Assembly: GCA_963556145.1 (NCBI GenBank)
Contig: OY744464.1
Location: 7,601,508-7,665,507 of the forward strand
Direction: 5' to 3'
DNA: 64,000 nucleotides
Source: Hygrocybe punicea
Taxonomy: Eukaryota; Basidiomycota; Agaricomycetes; Agaricales; Hygrophoraceae
Shown here: positions 36,787 to 48,250 of the stretch, in pieces
Layout: each line of letters opens with the position of its first letter
Position numbering within the stretch: the stretch's first letter is position 1
Notes under the pieces: generated by a model
What the model saw: the letters and a program-made list of their open reading frames with translations, nothing else
Databases searched by the model: none
What the model was told of the DNA's origin: nothing
Position numbers and translations under genes: made by a program

Positions 36787-37930
36787 TACTGCTGTTCCAG
36801 CCTGGCCTAAAGCCGTGAGCCAGGCCAAGCCAGGCCCTTTTAGGCCAGGCTTAGCCAGGCTGTGGTGCTGGCTTTTGGTGGCCTAGGGCTCAGCCTGGGC
36901 ATTTACAAGCCATGAGCCAAGCCGTCAAGCCACAGCCTGGCCTTCTTTTTTGCTTCACATCCACTGTCATTGTCATGTTTCTTCCTTCACCATTCACTGC
37001 ACCTCTCATTTACCTCATTGCAGCTGCCCTTGATCCCCTCCGCCCCCACCACCCTCTCACTTTCAGGACCTTCAAAGACACCAGCAGTTGGAAGTGCCAG
37101 CAGACACCATCTGGTGATGGCCACGACACCAGGACCACTGATCTGAAAATGTTTTGCATCGTTCGGACTCTGATGGCAAGAGGGATTGAGGCTGGAGGAG
37201 TGGTGCGCCTACTCTCTGGCCAAGGTACGTCCCACCTTCATTCTGTCACCTCCTGCTGACAGAATGACAAAACAACACATTAGAACACGTCGTTTCATGT
37301 CATAACACCACAACACCACAAATGATGTGTTTTTACACATCATTTAGATGGATCGTCAAAATGACTCATTCGAACACGTCATTTTGTGGAACCCCAACAA
37401 CCCAGCCAGGCCAGCCACCCTCGCAAGGCATCATCGAGCACCTCGCGAGCAGCAGGCCCATGTCAACTGACATGGACAGCAACCTCGTGAGGTAAGGCAA
37501 GACCACTGGGTACCTCGCAAGCAACAGGCCCATGTCAATTGGCGTGGAGGCCACCCTTCATCAGCAAAACAACCGTTAGCAGTACAGGTCTGCCACGTGC
37601 TGTGCAGACATCCATAGAGTCATAGAGTCATAGACTACTTCTTTATATGTCTAAATCTGTATAGTCCCATGCAAAATCTATGCGAGTCTATGCAGCTGGC
37701 TGTCTCACCTGTACCGAGCTGTATAGACTAGTCAATTATCTGTATAGTCCCACATAGTCACATCTAGAATGTAGCCAGAGCACTTATTTTATATTTTATA
37801 TTCTTTCGTTGTCATATAAAAGAAAAGAAAAAATAATTGTATTGATCTACTTCTACAAACATATGCTAACCCCGGCTCTGGTTCAGCACGAGTGGGATTT
37901 CATGAGTCAGTGAATTTGACTGCCTCTGAG

Positions 37931-38330
37931 TCAGGTGCGACGCGAGAGCATGACGGTGCCTTGTGCGAGCTTGTAAACGTGTGAGGACCTGCTTTGAAAT
38001 GAACACAAAATTTTGGCGGTCGTGATGGTAAAGAACTTACAGGACCATGGTGTGATAAACTGTTCCAATATCAAGAGGGTGTCAGCGTCCAGGACGACAA
38101 ACAGGCCGTGGGTGCGAGGCAGAGGGCAAGGTCCGCATAATGTTGCATGTATTGTTCTCGTCTGAGGCCTGGGCCAATGAGAAGGATGTGGGGGCGATCG
38201 AGCAGAGTCTCGAGGTCTGATTTGACTTGTGCTAGACATAGAGATTTTTGTTTTCAGAATCAGTATGAATGTGGAGGATAACCAAGCCGATAGTGTATGT
38301 CGAGCGAGACAAAGGTGCAAGACAACAAGA
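37931..38330 (-). pseudogene. Fragment of an NAD(P)HX dehydratase-like (YjeF C-terminal) gene
   Basis: One frame reads [20 protein letters not shown], then [16 protein letters not shown] one-base shift continues [23 protein letters not shown]. The pair GPGLxR ... VVLDADxL is the nucleotide/metal-binding signature of ATP-dependent NAD(P)HX dehydratases, which repair damaged NAD(P)H. A possible upstream part lies at 38573-38260. The frame shift and the missing remainder mark it as a captured, non-functional fragment inside the hAT-like element. Confidence 0.55.
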
Positions 38331-38601
38331 GATCAAGACAGAATCTATACCGCAGGCGAGGGCGGCAGACACGAGTGATTGTCGGTCGATCCCGACGACG
38401 GCCCAACCACGGAGAAGACCCAGGTGGAAGCTGAGGCGACATAGACAAATAGATATGTTAGCGTATGTATACTTTATACTTTTGAGACCGGTGACCACAC
38501 GGCCGCGGACGAAACGAACGAGGACCGCAATGAATGTGAGGTGAATGTGGTTGTCCGAAGTACCAGAAATCATGATCCCTTCCTCCTGTCAGATCATTTC
38601 A

Positions 38602-38973
38602 ACCGTCAGCCATGTTGAACTCCATCCACGACATGTACATCCCCATATTCGAAATTTGAGCGTGTGCATGAGCGTGTGCCTGTGCCTGCTGCTGCTGATA
38701 CTGCGCCCGTTGGTGTTGCGCATACTGTTGCTGGTAAGCTAGTTGCGCTTGCTGTTGGGCCGTATACGCATAGGTCTGCTGCGGCTGCTGGCTATATTGG
38801 GGTGGCTGGGGCTGGGGCTGCTGGGGCTGAGGTTGGAGCTGGGGTTGCTGTTGCAGCACAGGTGTTGATATCCCGATGTGATCGTGACTTCCCTGCCTGC
38901 TCGCATGCCGGGAACTCTGCGTGCTCCCCCCAACCGGGACACCACTCTTTCCCCCACTCAGACGGTCGTGCAA
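38602..38973 (-). CDS. Gln-rich frame, possible captured exon
   Basis: A 124-codon frame with a Ser/Gly/Arg-rich start (HDRLSGGKSGVPVGGSTQSS), a long Gln/Pro tract, Tyr/Gln repeats, an alternating Ala-His run and the end ISNMGMYMSWMEFNMADG. Low-complexity Gln tracts of this type occur in fungal transcription regulators. The ordered end suggests a real exon. Likely part of the captured host sequence; function unknown. Confidence 0.35.
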
Positions 38974-39169
38974 TCCGCTAGCAAGCAGGGCCCATGAGCG
39001 CCATGTTCGCCCGAATGCTGATAATGGTACCGCAATCCGTTCATATTCTTGTACCGTCGCTGACAGTCACCTACGCCGCAAGCAAATGGGCGCAACCGGC
39101 GTTCCGCGGCACACAGCACACTCCCATTCAGGAGGTGGGAGTGTTTCTGAGGAGGGCCTTAGGGTTGCT

Positions 39170-39810
39170 TGAGGGTGGTGGGGCTAGGGAAGTGCACGGA
39201 GATGGGGCAGCGGAACCAAAAGTAGCAAAAAAAGACATTACCTCTTTTGGCGGAACGTTCGAGTTTGGGCTCGAACATTCTGCCATGCCAGGCAGGAGGG
39301 GCTCGGGAGGGGGCCGTGGAGTGTTTGGGGATGCGGCTGGGCCAGGGCAGTAAAGGGAGGTGGGTTGGAGGGACCAAAGGAAGAATAAAAAGACGATTAC
39401 CTTTTTTGGTGCAATGTCCGAGTTCGAGTTCGAGTTCGAACGTTGCGCCATGGCAGGGCAAGAGGGGGGCCGTGGGGTCATTTGGGGATGTAGTTGGGCC
39501 AGGGGAGTGGAGGGAGGGAGTTAGATAGATAAATTAACAAAAGAAAAAAAATTACGTGTTTGGGGCAAACATTTGAATTTAGGCTCGAACGGGAGGTGGG
39601 AGAAGCTCAGAGGAGGGCCATGGAGTCGTTCGGGGATGTGGTTGGGCTGGGACAGCGAAAGCAAGTGTGTCAAATTAACAAAAGAAAAGAAATTACCTAT
39701 TTTGGCGGAAAGTTCGAGTTTGGACTCGAACGTTCTGCACCTGGACATGGGAGGGGCTCGGAGGAGGGCTGTGGGGTCTTTTGTGAACGAGGTTGAGCTG
39801 GGGTAGCACA
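39170..39810. repeat. Four-unit tandem array, 140-160 bp per unit
   Basis: Units are marked by AAATTACC, a TTTTGGCGGAA-type segment and an inverted core like TTCGAGTTTGGGCTCGAA (near 39257, 39416, 39568 and 39708), then GGAGGGCCGTGGGG and GATGTGGTTGGGCCAGG. One unit has an expanded (GAGTTC)n. A single CpG-decayed copy lies at 15585-15790. Confidence 0.7.
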
Positions 39811-40462
39811 GCAACACCCTCCTTTTGTGATATCTTTATCGGGGTGAGTTCTTGTAAAATAGAATAGTAAATGATAAAAAATAACATACCTCAGCTAGAA
39901 TCCTGGTCCTATTGTTCACTCCATCTTGCTCATTGTCCTCGCCGTTGCCATGTGTCTGGCCTCTTGCGCTGCTGGCTGGCTAGGGAATGAACCGTACCAA
40001 ACAGGGACAAATGTTGGACTTAGAAGAATTTCACAAAGTTGACGGTTATTAACAATATTAACATTTTGAGGCTATATTGTAGTATATATGAAGTATCTAG
40101 CAACTGTGTGTAGGACTTGGCAGGACAGTACCTGTGTAGAAGGAGAGGTTGTCTATCCTCTGCTACATAGAGTGACAGGCATTCTATCCAGATCTATACA
40201 ACACTATACAAATCGGGGTTGTCTATAAGCGTCTATGGATTACTATGGTTTTGACAGGTATCTATATCACTCTATACCAAAACGACTGTTTTGCTGATGT
40301 TGCAAGGTGAGGAAGGCAAAACCTACCTCACGAGGGCCAGGCCCACCCTCGCGAGGTAAGGGAATGCCAAATTGGTGGCGAAACCTAGACGAACCCCTCG
40401 CCCTGCTATCCCTTTTGAAAGCTGTGGCCTGGGCCAGGCCAAGCCAGGCCAGAACAGCAGTA

Positions 40463-40470
40463 ATTGGAAA
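40463..40470. repeat. 8-bp target duplication, right copy
   Basis: ATTGGAAA, identical to 36779-36786. Confidence 0.8.
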
Positions 40471-41120
40471 AATTGTCAATTGCAGTCAGTTATATCTATA
40501 TTGAACAAAATGGATATAAATCTACCCTAATTTAAGGACTTCCCACTGGGCATTTGGGCCAACAAAGAAAAAGGAGAAAGATGGCAAAGCACCACTCATC
40601 AAGATTGCTGATATACTGTAAGCAGACAGTCCCAAATCGGGACTTATTCTTTCTGCTTTAGGGAATGTGATGTCACTGATATATGATCCCTTGACCATCC
40701 ACTGGCGCGGTTGAGATAGTTGCCAGAAATAAGGATCTGATTGTAAATCCCAGCCAATCGATCGAGATCTTTCGAAATGCGGTGTATGATAAGATATTTT
40801 TCCATGTCAAGGTGTCGCAGGGTGCTAGTCATGCCAAACAGTGCTCAACAATTTCACCTTTGAACCTGTGTACATCGATACCGTTTTGTCTGGACCAAGA
40901 GTTCAAATGCCACGATGGACTCAAATATTGGGATATGACCATCCGCCAGACTGGGCTTGGGAGCGAACTTAGCCTCGAAGCCGGAGCGCCACATATTTCT
41001 TGATCAAAGCTTGTCAAGTTATTCAGCAGATCAGAAGGCCAAGATAGATCGAGCACTAGTTCTGTGGCATGTGTCAAAAGAGAGCAAAGGGCATAAGGTT
41101 GTAACGAGAGAAAGATCACA
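40471..41120. other. Unassigned region
   Basis: Minus-strand frames at 41119-40829 and 40832-40644 (LISKDLDRLAGIYNQILISGNYLNRASGW-like) could be exons of an unknown gene. No domain recognised. Nothing else supportable. Confidence 0.3.
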
Positions 41121-41214
41121 GGTCAAGATGTAGATAATGTGCAGCGTCAATACCGACAGCAACTTTGGGCAGTCGACTCGTACAGGGACCGTAGAGAGGA
41201 AGTAATGTTTCGAC

Positions 41215-42106
41215 CTAGAAATACATGTAATCATCGAGAACGAAACAACGTACCCTGATTTTGTATTCAACGCTTGCGCGCGACCAAAATGCCTTCCGTA
41301 CAGTGTACAAGAAATGCCCACGTAGAAACTTCGCATATTGTTCTCGGTAATTGCATTGCTTTTCCTCGAAATAGCAGCCATCCGTGAAATTTGACAAGAT
41401 GACATTGTGTGCTATCACGAGCGCGCCGGAAGCAAGGTTGTCGAAAGCCGCTTTCAGCAGTGGGTAATAGATGGCCTTGTTACGGTAACCCTCAGCGACC
41501 TCCCCCGACTTCGGTCCCTCCGCATCCAAGATCAGGAGATCAATATCCCCGAGACCAGATGCAAGATCCTTAGCGTTGCCAACAACGAAGGTGGTACCAT
41601 GTGCAAGACGGAGGTGCGAGGTCCATACCTGCTTGGTTTATGTCGAGAAGCGTAATGTCCAGATCTGGGTGCACCGTCTTGGCCGCCACGGCCCAGTAGC
41701 CGTAGTAGCTGCCCATGCAAGCGGCACGACGCGAGCGTGCATTCCGCACAATGGCATACAGGAACGCGGTCTCCTCGGGGAAAATGTAAGTCATATAGTC
41801 GCCGTGGTCATACTTTGCATCAACATTCGCGAGATTCCGCTCTACAATCTATGAGTCATAGCGGTCATCGGGGATGACGTCGAGGGCCCGACACTGCGAC
41901 ATGGCCCACCGGGCAAATTCGTGCTTGTCACGAGGGAAGCGTGCTGAAAGGTTGATCTGGTCTTCATTCCAAGTCCTAAATGTATATTTAGGCTCGGTCT
42001 TACTAAGACCCGAGGCCACCAAAAATCCTTGCCAATCTATTCTCGCGGCAAGTGCCGAACTTTGTTTGGCTTTTTCCGGCCTTAGCCAAAAGCTCATGGC
42101 AAGCAC
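41215..42106 (-). pseudogene. SAM-dependent O-methyltransferase pseudogene
   Basis: It reads MSFWLRPEKAKQSSALAARI from near 42097, through a TAG at 41851-41849. The same frame continues ERNLANVDAKYDHGDYMTY, IFPEETAFLY and a class-I fold motif SYYGYWAVAAKTVHPDLDITLLDINQAGMDLA, then shifts by one frame near 41610. The new frame carries HGTTFVVGNAKDLASGLGDI, DLLILDAEGPKSGEVAEGYRNKAIYYPLL and GALVIAHNVILSNF. The order (glycine-rich loop, acidic LDIN ribose site, DLLILD, Tyr/Pro-rich end) fits small-molecule O-methyltransferases. A nonsense codon plus a frame shift make it a pseudogene. Extra 3' exons may lie down to 41050. It lies 17 kb from the borosin gene, so no functional link is implied. Confidence 0.65.
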
Positions 42107-42404
42107 AAGAACGCTGACGCCTCAGCACTTGGGGCTGGGTATAGTCGCGACTCGTTATATTCATAACTTTCATTGGCATTTCCCCGTCCAGCACAGACAT
42201 TTATGTGCTGTCGAATACGGTACATTGACAACCCTCCCTATCTGATCCCCTCTTGATCCCCGCCCTTTTCCTCTTCGTATCTTCCTCCCATGCTTCGTCC
42301 ATATGTGACACCCGAGTCATATTCATGTTTAATGCATATGATCTATGTGTTTTTGTGAACGGCGCTAATATATTATATTGCAACTTTGAACTCTTCTACA
42401 TTAG

Positions 42405-43574
42405 CTATGATACGTCCATGTTGTAGGTATTGCCATTGGGTCGTTTTGCCTCTGGCATCATGTCGTGGTATCCTACTCTCCGCTTGAGAGTTGGCTTCGC
42501 ATGTCTGTCTGAAATTGTCATACGTTTCATCATGGAGTCCTGTAGAATTTTAACATATAGGCCTTGGTCGATAAATCCTCCTTACCTGTGTGAATATGCA
42601 GTCCAATAAAGCGATAGAATGGAGTATTGTCAACATCTTGAAGTTTTGGCCTTTGATAGGAACACAGACGAACGACATCTGTACTTCAACGATATCCCCG
42701 ATGCGATAGATTTGAGGCTTGGCATTTTCATAGCTGACATGAATAGTCAGTCATCTTGTACTCCGAAATAGTTTGCTCCACATTACCTCCTCTCCCCTTG
42801 CTCGTTGACGTGGCATATGTAATAAAGTACCTCGTTTTCTTCGCCATGTGTATAGCCTGACTTAGCCATATCCTCAAGAATGCCGTGGGGGTCGACTGCT
42901 TTGTCAAATGGGACGTGTTGCATCTCCGGTGCATCCCTCTTCGGCGTGAAGTATCGGTTCGTAACATCGAGGCTTGGGTGGCCTGCATGAGTGGACGTGT
43001 TCCATCCTTCAAGTTTTGTGTCGGGGAACTGGCGATAGAATTGAGCGTATATTTCCTGGGCAGCTTTCATGGCATTATTGAATATTGCCGTCCCTGCGCC
43101 TGTAATTGAAACTCCTTGCCTAACAAACTTGTAGCGGGTTGGCTTGACACTATTGGAAATGTTAGTTCCACCTAGTCTGTTAGGGCATCTACTTACGAAG
43201 GCCTTTCCGTTAGAGGTGGGAGAGCAATTCCACATATGATGCCTTGCACGGTAAATATCTTCTCCTCCATCTCCCCACAGTTTGCCTTATCGCCAGATGG
43301 TACATTGATCAGTCGCCAGGTTGGTGGCCTTTCCATACTGACAATTTTTAAATGACGAGCCCAATCTGTAGCCTGCCAGTTGGTATGTAGTAAGTCACAA
43401 GTCGGCAAGTTATTAGTCACTCACTTTTGTTGCGTCAGCCAACTGGTTGTTTCCTCCTTGCTCAGATGCAAGTTTTTGTAATGCGTCACCTAGGTGGGTT
43501 AGCGTTTTGCTCCTCTTCTTTCTATTCTGACTGTCCGACTCACTTGCACCCTGCAGGTCATATGTGGCGTCCAT
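42405..43574 (-). CDS. Multi-exon gene of unknown function (divergent partner A)
   Basis: It starts MDATYDLQGA at 43574 (first intron 43543-43490), continues DALQKLASEQGGNNQLADATK, then ATDWARHLKIVSMERPPTW, RYKFVRQGVSITGAG, AMKAAQEIYAQFYRQFPDTK, EVLYYICHVNEQGERR, PQIYRIGDIVEVQMSFVCVP and the end RPNGNTYNMDVS (TAG 42407-42405). About seven exons with short GT..AG introns. The frame looks intact. The pattern is shared by an abundant agaricomycete family without assigned function, often near transposons (recollection, not a search). It is transcribed away from the 44470-46889 gene across a 0.9-kb shared region. Confidence 0.6.
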
Positions 43575-43860
43575 CGTTCAAAAAGCAGGCGATTTTACAG
43601 GGAGTGTCTAGTTTCTGCTGGCATGTATGCCCTTTGTGCATTTTACCGCTCGCCTCCAGCTTGAAGCCCATCAAGTTGCCCCTGCTTCTGACTGACTTGA
43701 GTTTATCTTAGGTCCACAATTCGATATACCCGTTGCCGTTTCGTCTTGAATTTGTTCACGTTCCGATGCGTCCTTGTTCCCGCTGTCTTTTTGACTTTGA
43801 TTCCATGTTGCTTCATTACCGACCCATGCGTTCTTACCCTTGCTTGCCCGTGTACACTAA

Positions 43861-44143
43861 TTGTGCTCGTACGTTTCATCCTATATTGGTTCTGCAGATC
43901 AGTTTTCTTACTGCGTGTCCTTTCTGTATTAGCCCCAGACCTGTGGTGCCCGATATGCTGTGGTCTCTTGCCATGGATATCTAAATGGTTCTTTGCTTGG
44001 ATATGTCCGTTAATTGTGCTTGTACATTTTATCTTATATTGGTTCTGCGGATCAGATGTTTTCTTATTGCGCATCTTTTCTGTGTTTAGCCCTTGGACCT
44101 GTGGCACCGGTTATACCGTGGATTTTTGCCATGGCAATCTATA
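43861..44143. repeat. Direct duplication in the shared promoter region
   Basis: Two copies of about 125-130 bp (43861-43985 and 44014-44143) share blocks such as TATATTGGTTCTGC, GATCAG, GACCTGTGG and TTGCCATGG. They lie between the two divergent genes, so any binding sites they carry would be doubled. Confidence 0.65.
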
Positions 44144-44394
44144 AGCTTCTTTATTGGAGACTCACAGGGATGCTGTTATGACCTGAAGGCGTGGTTAACT
44201 TGGAGTATTGTGGACATATTAGCCTCCATGCTGTTTGTATAGCATTTGTGTGCCCATTGTTGTTTTGCTGTTTGTGGTAAATATGTATTGAGCTTCTCGT
44301 CTTCGTCTGGTGTGGCGCCGCGTTCCTGCGGTGTTCATGGCACGCCATGGTTTATTCACTAGACTCAACGGCGCAAGTACCCTCCGTTCCTTTC

Positions 44395-44400
44395 TATATA
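44395..44400 (+). promoter_or_regulatory. TATA box of divergent partner B
   Basis: TATATA within TTCTATATAGACC, 70 nt upstream of the ATG at 44470. Confidence 0.5.
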
Positions 44401-44469
44401 GACCGCTTTGTGATATAACTCTGTATTGCTATCCCTTCCCAGTTTTACCTGTTTGCCAATCGTTCTAAC

Positions 44470-46889
44470 ATGTCTCCTCGTTCAACTGCCTCCAAACGGT
44501 GAATTGTCACTCTCAATACTTGCACTTAATTCCTTACACTTTATCTCTCAGTTCTCCTGCCAAATTGGTCAAAAAGGCTGTTGCCCCGTCGCCTTCTCGT
44601 GGTGTTGTGAAGCGTAAAGCAGACATCTCGTTTGATTCTGATATGTTCGTATACTCTGCGATACGTCGTCTTGCTAAATTGACTTTTAAATTCTGTATCA
44701 GTGAAGTTATTGAAACCCCAAAACCCCTCACAAAAAGGAAAAAGGAAACCCAAATTGTCCCTGCTCCAGGGTCTGAAGAATACGACAACCTTCCGGCTGT
44801 ATCCATCTCGTTTGTCCTTTTGTTTTATTTAAACCCTCAGTTGACTTATTTATATATACAGAGCTGAATCTGCAATCCTCGATATCAAATCTAACCTGTC
44901 CTTTGGCTATGATGCAGCGTCTGAGGTGTCTTCTGAAGAAGAAATATTGAGGTAAGTGATTTCTCGATATATCATCAACCCCTTTTATGTTTGTACAGGT
45001 CTCCCGTGACAAAGGGCAAGGCCGTAAGCAGGAGAGGGATGTCTGTGCCTGACAAGGGAAAGGGTTCTTCTACGAAGAAAGTGACTGCCCCTGCTAAAGA
45101 GCCTTCCCCTTTGTAATTTCTTGTCTGCTCTCATCGTCTCGGTGCTGACGCTATTTTTAGCCCAGAACTCAGTGCTCCTGAAGTTACCCCTTCGCCTACA
45201 AGGGCCCGTTCTAGGTATATTTAATCTTTGATCTATTTTTTATAACCTATGTCGATTGTAGTAGGACCAAAACAAAATCGGAGAAAGCTCGCCTTGCTGA
45301 AATCCAGTTTGCATTTAATCTTGATATCTCTTTGCTCTTGCCCTGACGATTTCTAAGGGATCCTGTTACTCCTCCGCTATCTCACAGGCAATCAGCAAAG
45401 GTTACTGTCGACGAGGACGTTGCATCTGCGACTTCTATTAATAATATACCGTAAGTAGTTGCGCATCCTGCTAGCCTTCTCCTTATTGATTTCTTGCAGT
45501 ATTGAGGGTGCCATCGTAAAAGTTGAAAAGTCTCCGAGTCCATCGTGGGTGTGTTCATTTCGAGGGTCAGTTACATCTTACCAGTTGTTTTACAGGCCTG
45601 CTACCTTAGATGTTGATGGAAATGAATCGGAAGCTGCATCAGAAGCCACTTCTGATGCTGTTGGGTAAGTGTAGACTGTTATAGTCTTCTATTGCTCATC
45701 GTCGTTCAGTGCCGCGAGTCCTGGTGAAGGTGGAAATGTGTCGGATTCTTCTGCAGCTGGCATTGTCGAAGATCCAAGCCTTGCTGTTATGCGTAGGGAC
45801 ATACAAGATCCGAGGCTGTCTGATATTTATCAGGACCTTCCCAATCTAAAGTAAGTATTTTGATGTCGTCCGGCTATCTAACCTCTTATATTACCCACAG
45901 CCGATTCTGCGATGTCATTCCTTTTTCATCCGCTGATACCGGATTGTCTCGCGTCTCGTTTTCCTCTCTTGTCGAGAATCTTTCAGAGTTGTCTGTTAAG
46001 TAAGTATACATTCCTCCCGGCTCGCTTGCTCTTTATGCTCACCTTTTCTAGTTCTGTTTTACAAGGTCTACTTTTTGTTCGGTCTGGCTGTTTCGTCAAC
46101 ACCAGCCGAGTAAATCCCTCTGTACTCTCTGTCGAATCGCGTCGCTTGAAGATTGCTGGTGCAAACATCAATGCAGTCGGCATTATGTTGGGAGTTGCGA
46201 CAGAGTGTTTCCTTGTCGATGAATGCCTTAGCGGCTCAGCAAATGCACCTTACCCTGTTCATAAGGTCACAATCATTCCGTTTGCCCAAGAAATGCGCCG
46301 GGATACTTCTTTATGGGGTCAGCTATTCGGATTTCACTTAGTGACTGGCTCTGTTTCCAATCTTGGTATTTCCTTCTCCACTCGAAGGCAGCGTAAGTGA
46401 TATTTATTCTTGATCACTGATATCTTTGCTCATTTGTCACAGTTGCCAGTGCTCCCGCATCCCCCAACAAAGCTGGCGGCCTATTTATGACCGTTTCGAG
46501 CCCTTTGGTATCCACTGCGCTAGGTAATCGGGGCGTCTATCCGGCTTCACGTGCATTCGAAGATAAAAGTATGAATTTGCTTTTGTGTTTATTATGTTAT
46601 CTTTTACTTACTTCAAGTTGTTTACGCAGTTCCTATATATGATGGCCATTCTAAGACGGGTCGTGCTTTTTTATTCACTGATAGTGATTTCCGGAACTTG
46701 TCGAAGTTCCCGCTGTACAAAAAGGGTACTCGAGACTTACCTGTCAATTCTGTTGTTGCTGTTGGTTATACGCTGAGCACATATTTTGCGGAGCGTTCGG
46801 CGACGACTGTACTTTCTTCCAACATACAGTTTGTCGTACTTTTGGGTGTTGCCTCGGCTCTCGATGGGAAAAAGTCTTCGGCGTTGTAA
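44470..46889 (+). CDS. Multi-exon gene of unknown function (divergent partner B)
   Basis: The first exon is 44470-44498 (MSPRSTASKR), followed by about ten short exons separated by 50-80-nt introns and ending SSAL at 46889. The N-terminal half is disordered: Ser/Pro/Lys-rich with KRK and KRKK clusters that could be nuclear signals, and acidic stretches. The C-terminal half is ordered: FVRSGCFVNTSRVNPSVLSV, RRLKIAGANINAVGIMLGV, KVTIIPFAQEMRRDTSLWG and VSNLGISFSTRRQ. No stop or shift was found when introns are removed. The C-terminal pattern resembles a repeat-associated agaricomycete family of unknown function. Confidence 0.6.
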
Positions 46890-47203
46890 TAGTTTCTTGT
46901 AGTTATTGCGCCATTTTTTTAATATAATGTCATTAACCATGCACTCGTTCTGTTGTGTTCAATATCTGGCAGACAATGACATGGCTAAATAGAGTGCGGT
47001 GAGGCTGTTGACAACCGTTGATACGACATCGTCTAGGAAGACGGCCGCAGGTATGAATGAACAAACATACAAACAAAATGTTCTATCACAGTTTGTTCGT
47101 CGGTTTCACCCAGCTTTGAGCCTTTTCCCACTTGGACGCCTTCCCCCATCTTCCAGTTTCCATCACCAAGGGCGACCAAGGCTGACCCAAGATAGCTGAC
47201 AGT

Positions 47204-48250
47204 CTACAACACACACACATAAGCAAATCTCGCGACCGAACGGCATGCGAGAGACCTCGCCAAAATTGTGAAATCCGTCAAACCCATACTAAGCTCTCCA
47301 CCTTTCCCAGCCGCCGCAATCTTCACATCCGCCAAGAACTCCGGAAAGCTGCGTGATCCATGTCTGTGGGTTTTTCGAGGTGGCCGTATCCGTTTTCGTG
47401 GATTTTGACAAGCCATTGTTCGGCAGTATGAGATTGGGTGGTCAAGGGAACTGTGGCTGCAAAGATCTACACTCCCCATGGGTATTTTACAAGACAAAAA
47501 AAAAGTTTTTGATAAGTGAAATACAGATGGAGTTGGAACGGAGCCTACCGAGTAGGCTGTAGTGCTAAAGGAATAGACATCCATAGCAGGAGTGTGTGTT
47601 ACCGCGCCACCGTTTGCATCACTGAGGGGGTACAGTTCTTCAGCGGACTTGTAAGCCCACGAGTCCAGTATACGAATGCGACTGTTTGAGTCCAGGCGCA
47701 TTTGGTCGGTGAAGGGACTTAGACCGGCATCTATTAGTACTGCCTGATGGTCTGATGTTATCATGACATTTTCCTATTGAGAACACGTACATTTGAGTCA
47801 AATTTCTGGCGCCAGTTTCTAGGAGACAAGCCTGTAACTGGACGTAAGAAAGTGTTAACATAACTATTGGGAAATGCGTACCATCTCGCGGGAGTCACGT
47901 TCAAAAGACTTGAATGCAATACTGGCATTGAGACGGTCCAGAGCATCTTTGTACGCGTTCAGCTGACCAGGTTGGGGCCTGGCACATATGTGAATGAAGC
48001 CGGAGGTGAAAAAAAAAAATAAGGTCAACTCACCCACGCAATATGAGTGCCTCTTCAGATGCAATTCCTTCTTGATTACTACGAGGCGTGCATAGAATGG
48101 TCGAAAAGAGAGATGCCGGCATACGTTATAATCAGCGTGTAAGGTCCTTCGGCACCAAGCAAGGGCTCCTCATCAACGAACAAGCCAATATCCCGCGGAA
48201 TTCCTTGAAAATGTAATCTGATCCTGCAGCCCTCTTAACGCTAGACATCG
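47204..48250 (-). CDS. Protein kinase-like gene with altered motifs (possible pseudokinase)
   Basis: Exon pieces read FQGIPRDIGLFVDEEPLLGA with PYTLIITYAGISLFD (N-lobe and hinge-like), then YKDALDRLNASIAFKSFERD, then ITSDHQAVLIDAGLSPFTDQ, ILDSWAYKSAEELYPL and TPAMDVYSFSTTAYSV. The last three correspond to the DFG loop, the APE region and the F-helix of agaricomycete TKL-like kinases. DFG is changed to DAG. The HRD-type loop was not located with certainty. The exon chain is incomplete in my reading, so a pseudogene is possible. It lies just upstream of the Helitron on the opposite strand. Confidence 0.45.

Larger units (their letters stand above)
36787..40462. mobile_element. hAT-like non-autonomous element carrying gene fragments
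   Basis: The left end reads TACTGCTGTTCCAGCCTGGC. The complement of the right end reads TACTGCTGTTCTGGCCTGGC. The 8-bp sequence ATTGGAAA occurs directly outside both ends (36779-36786 and 40463-40470), the duplication length of hAT transposons. Both subterminal regions are rich in GGCCTGGC/GCCAGGCC. No transposase is visible in the 3.7 kb. Inside are a CARKD-like gene fragment, a Gln-rich frame and a four-unit array. Gene capture plus hAT ends fits a Pack-type element. It directly abuts the Tc1/mariner-like region. Confidence 0.75.
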
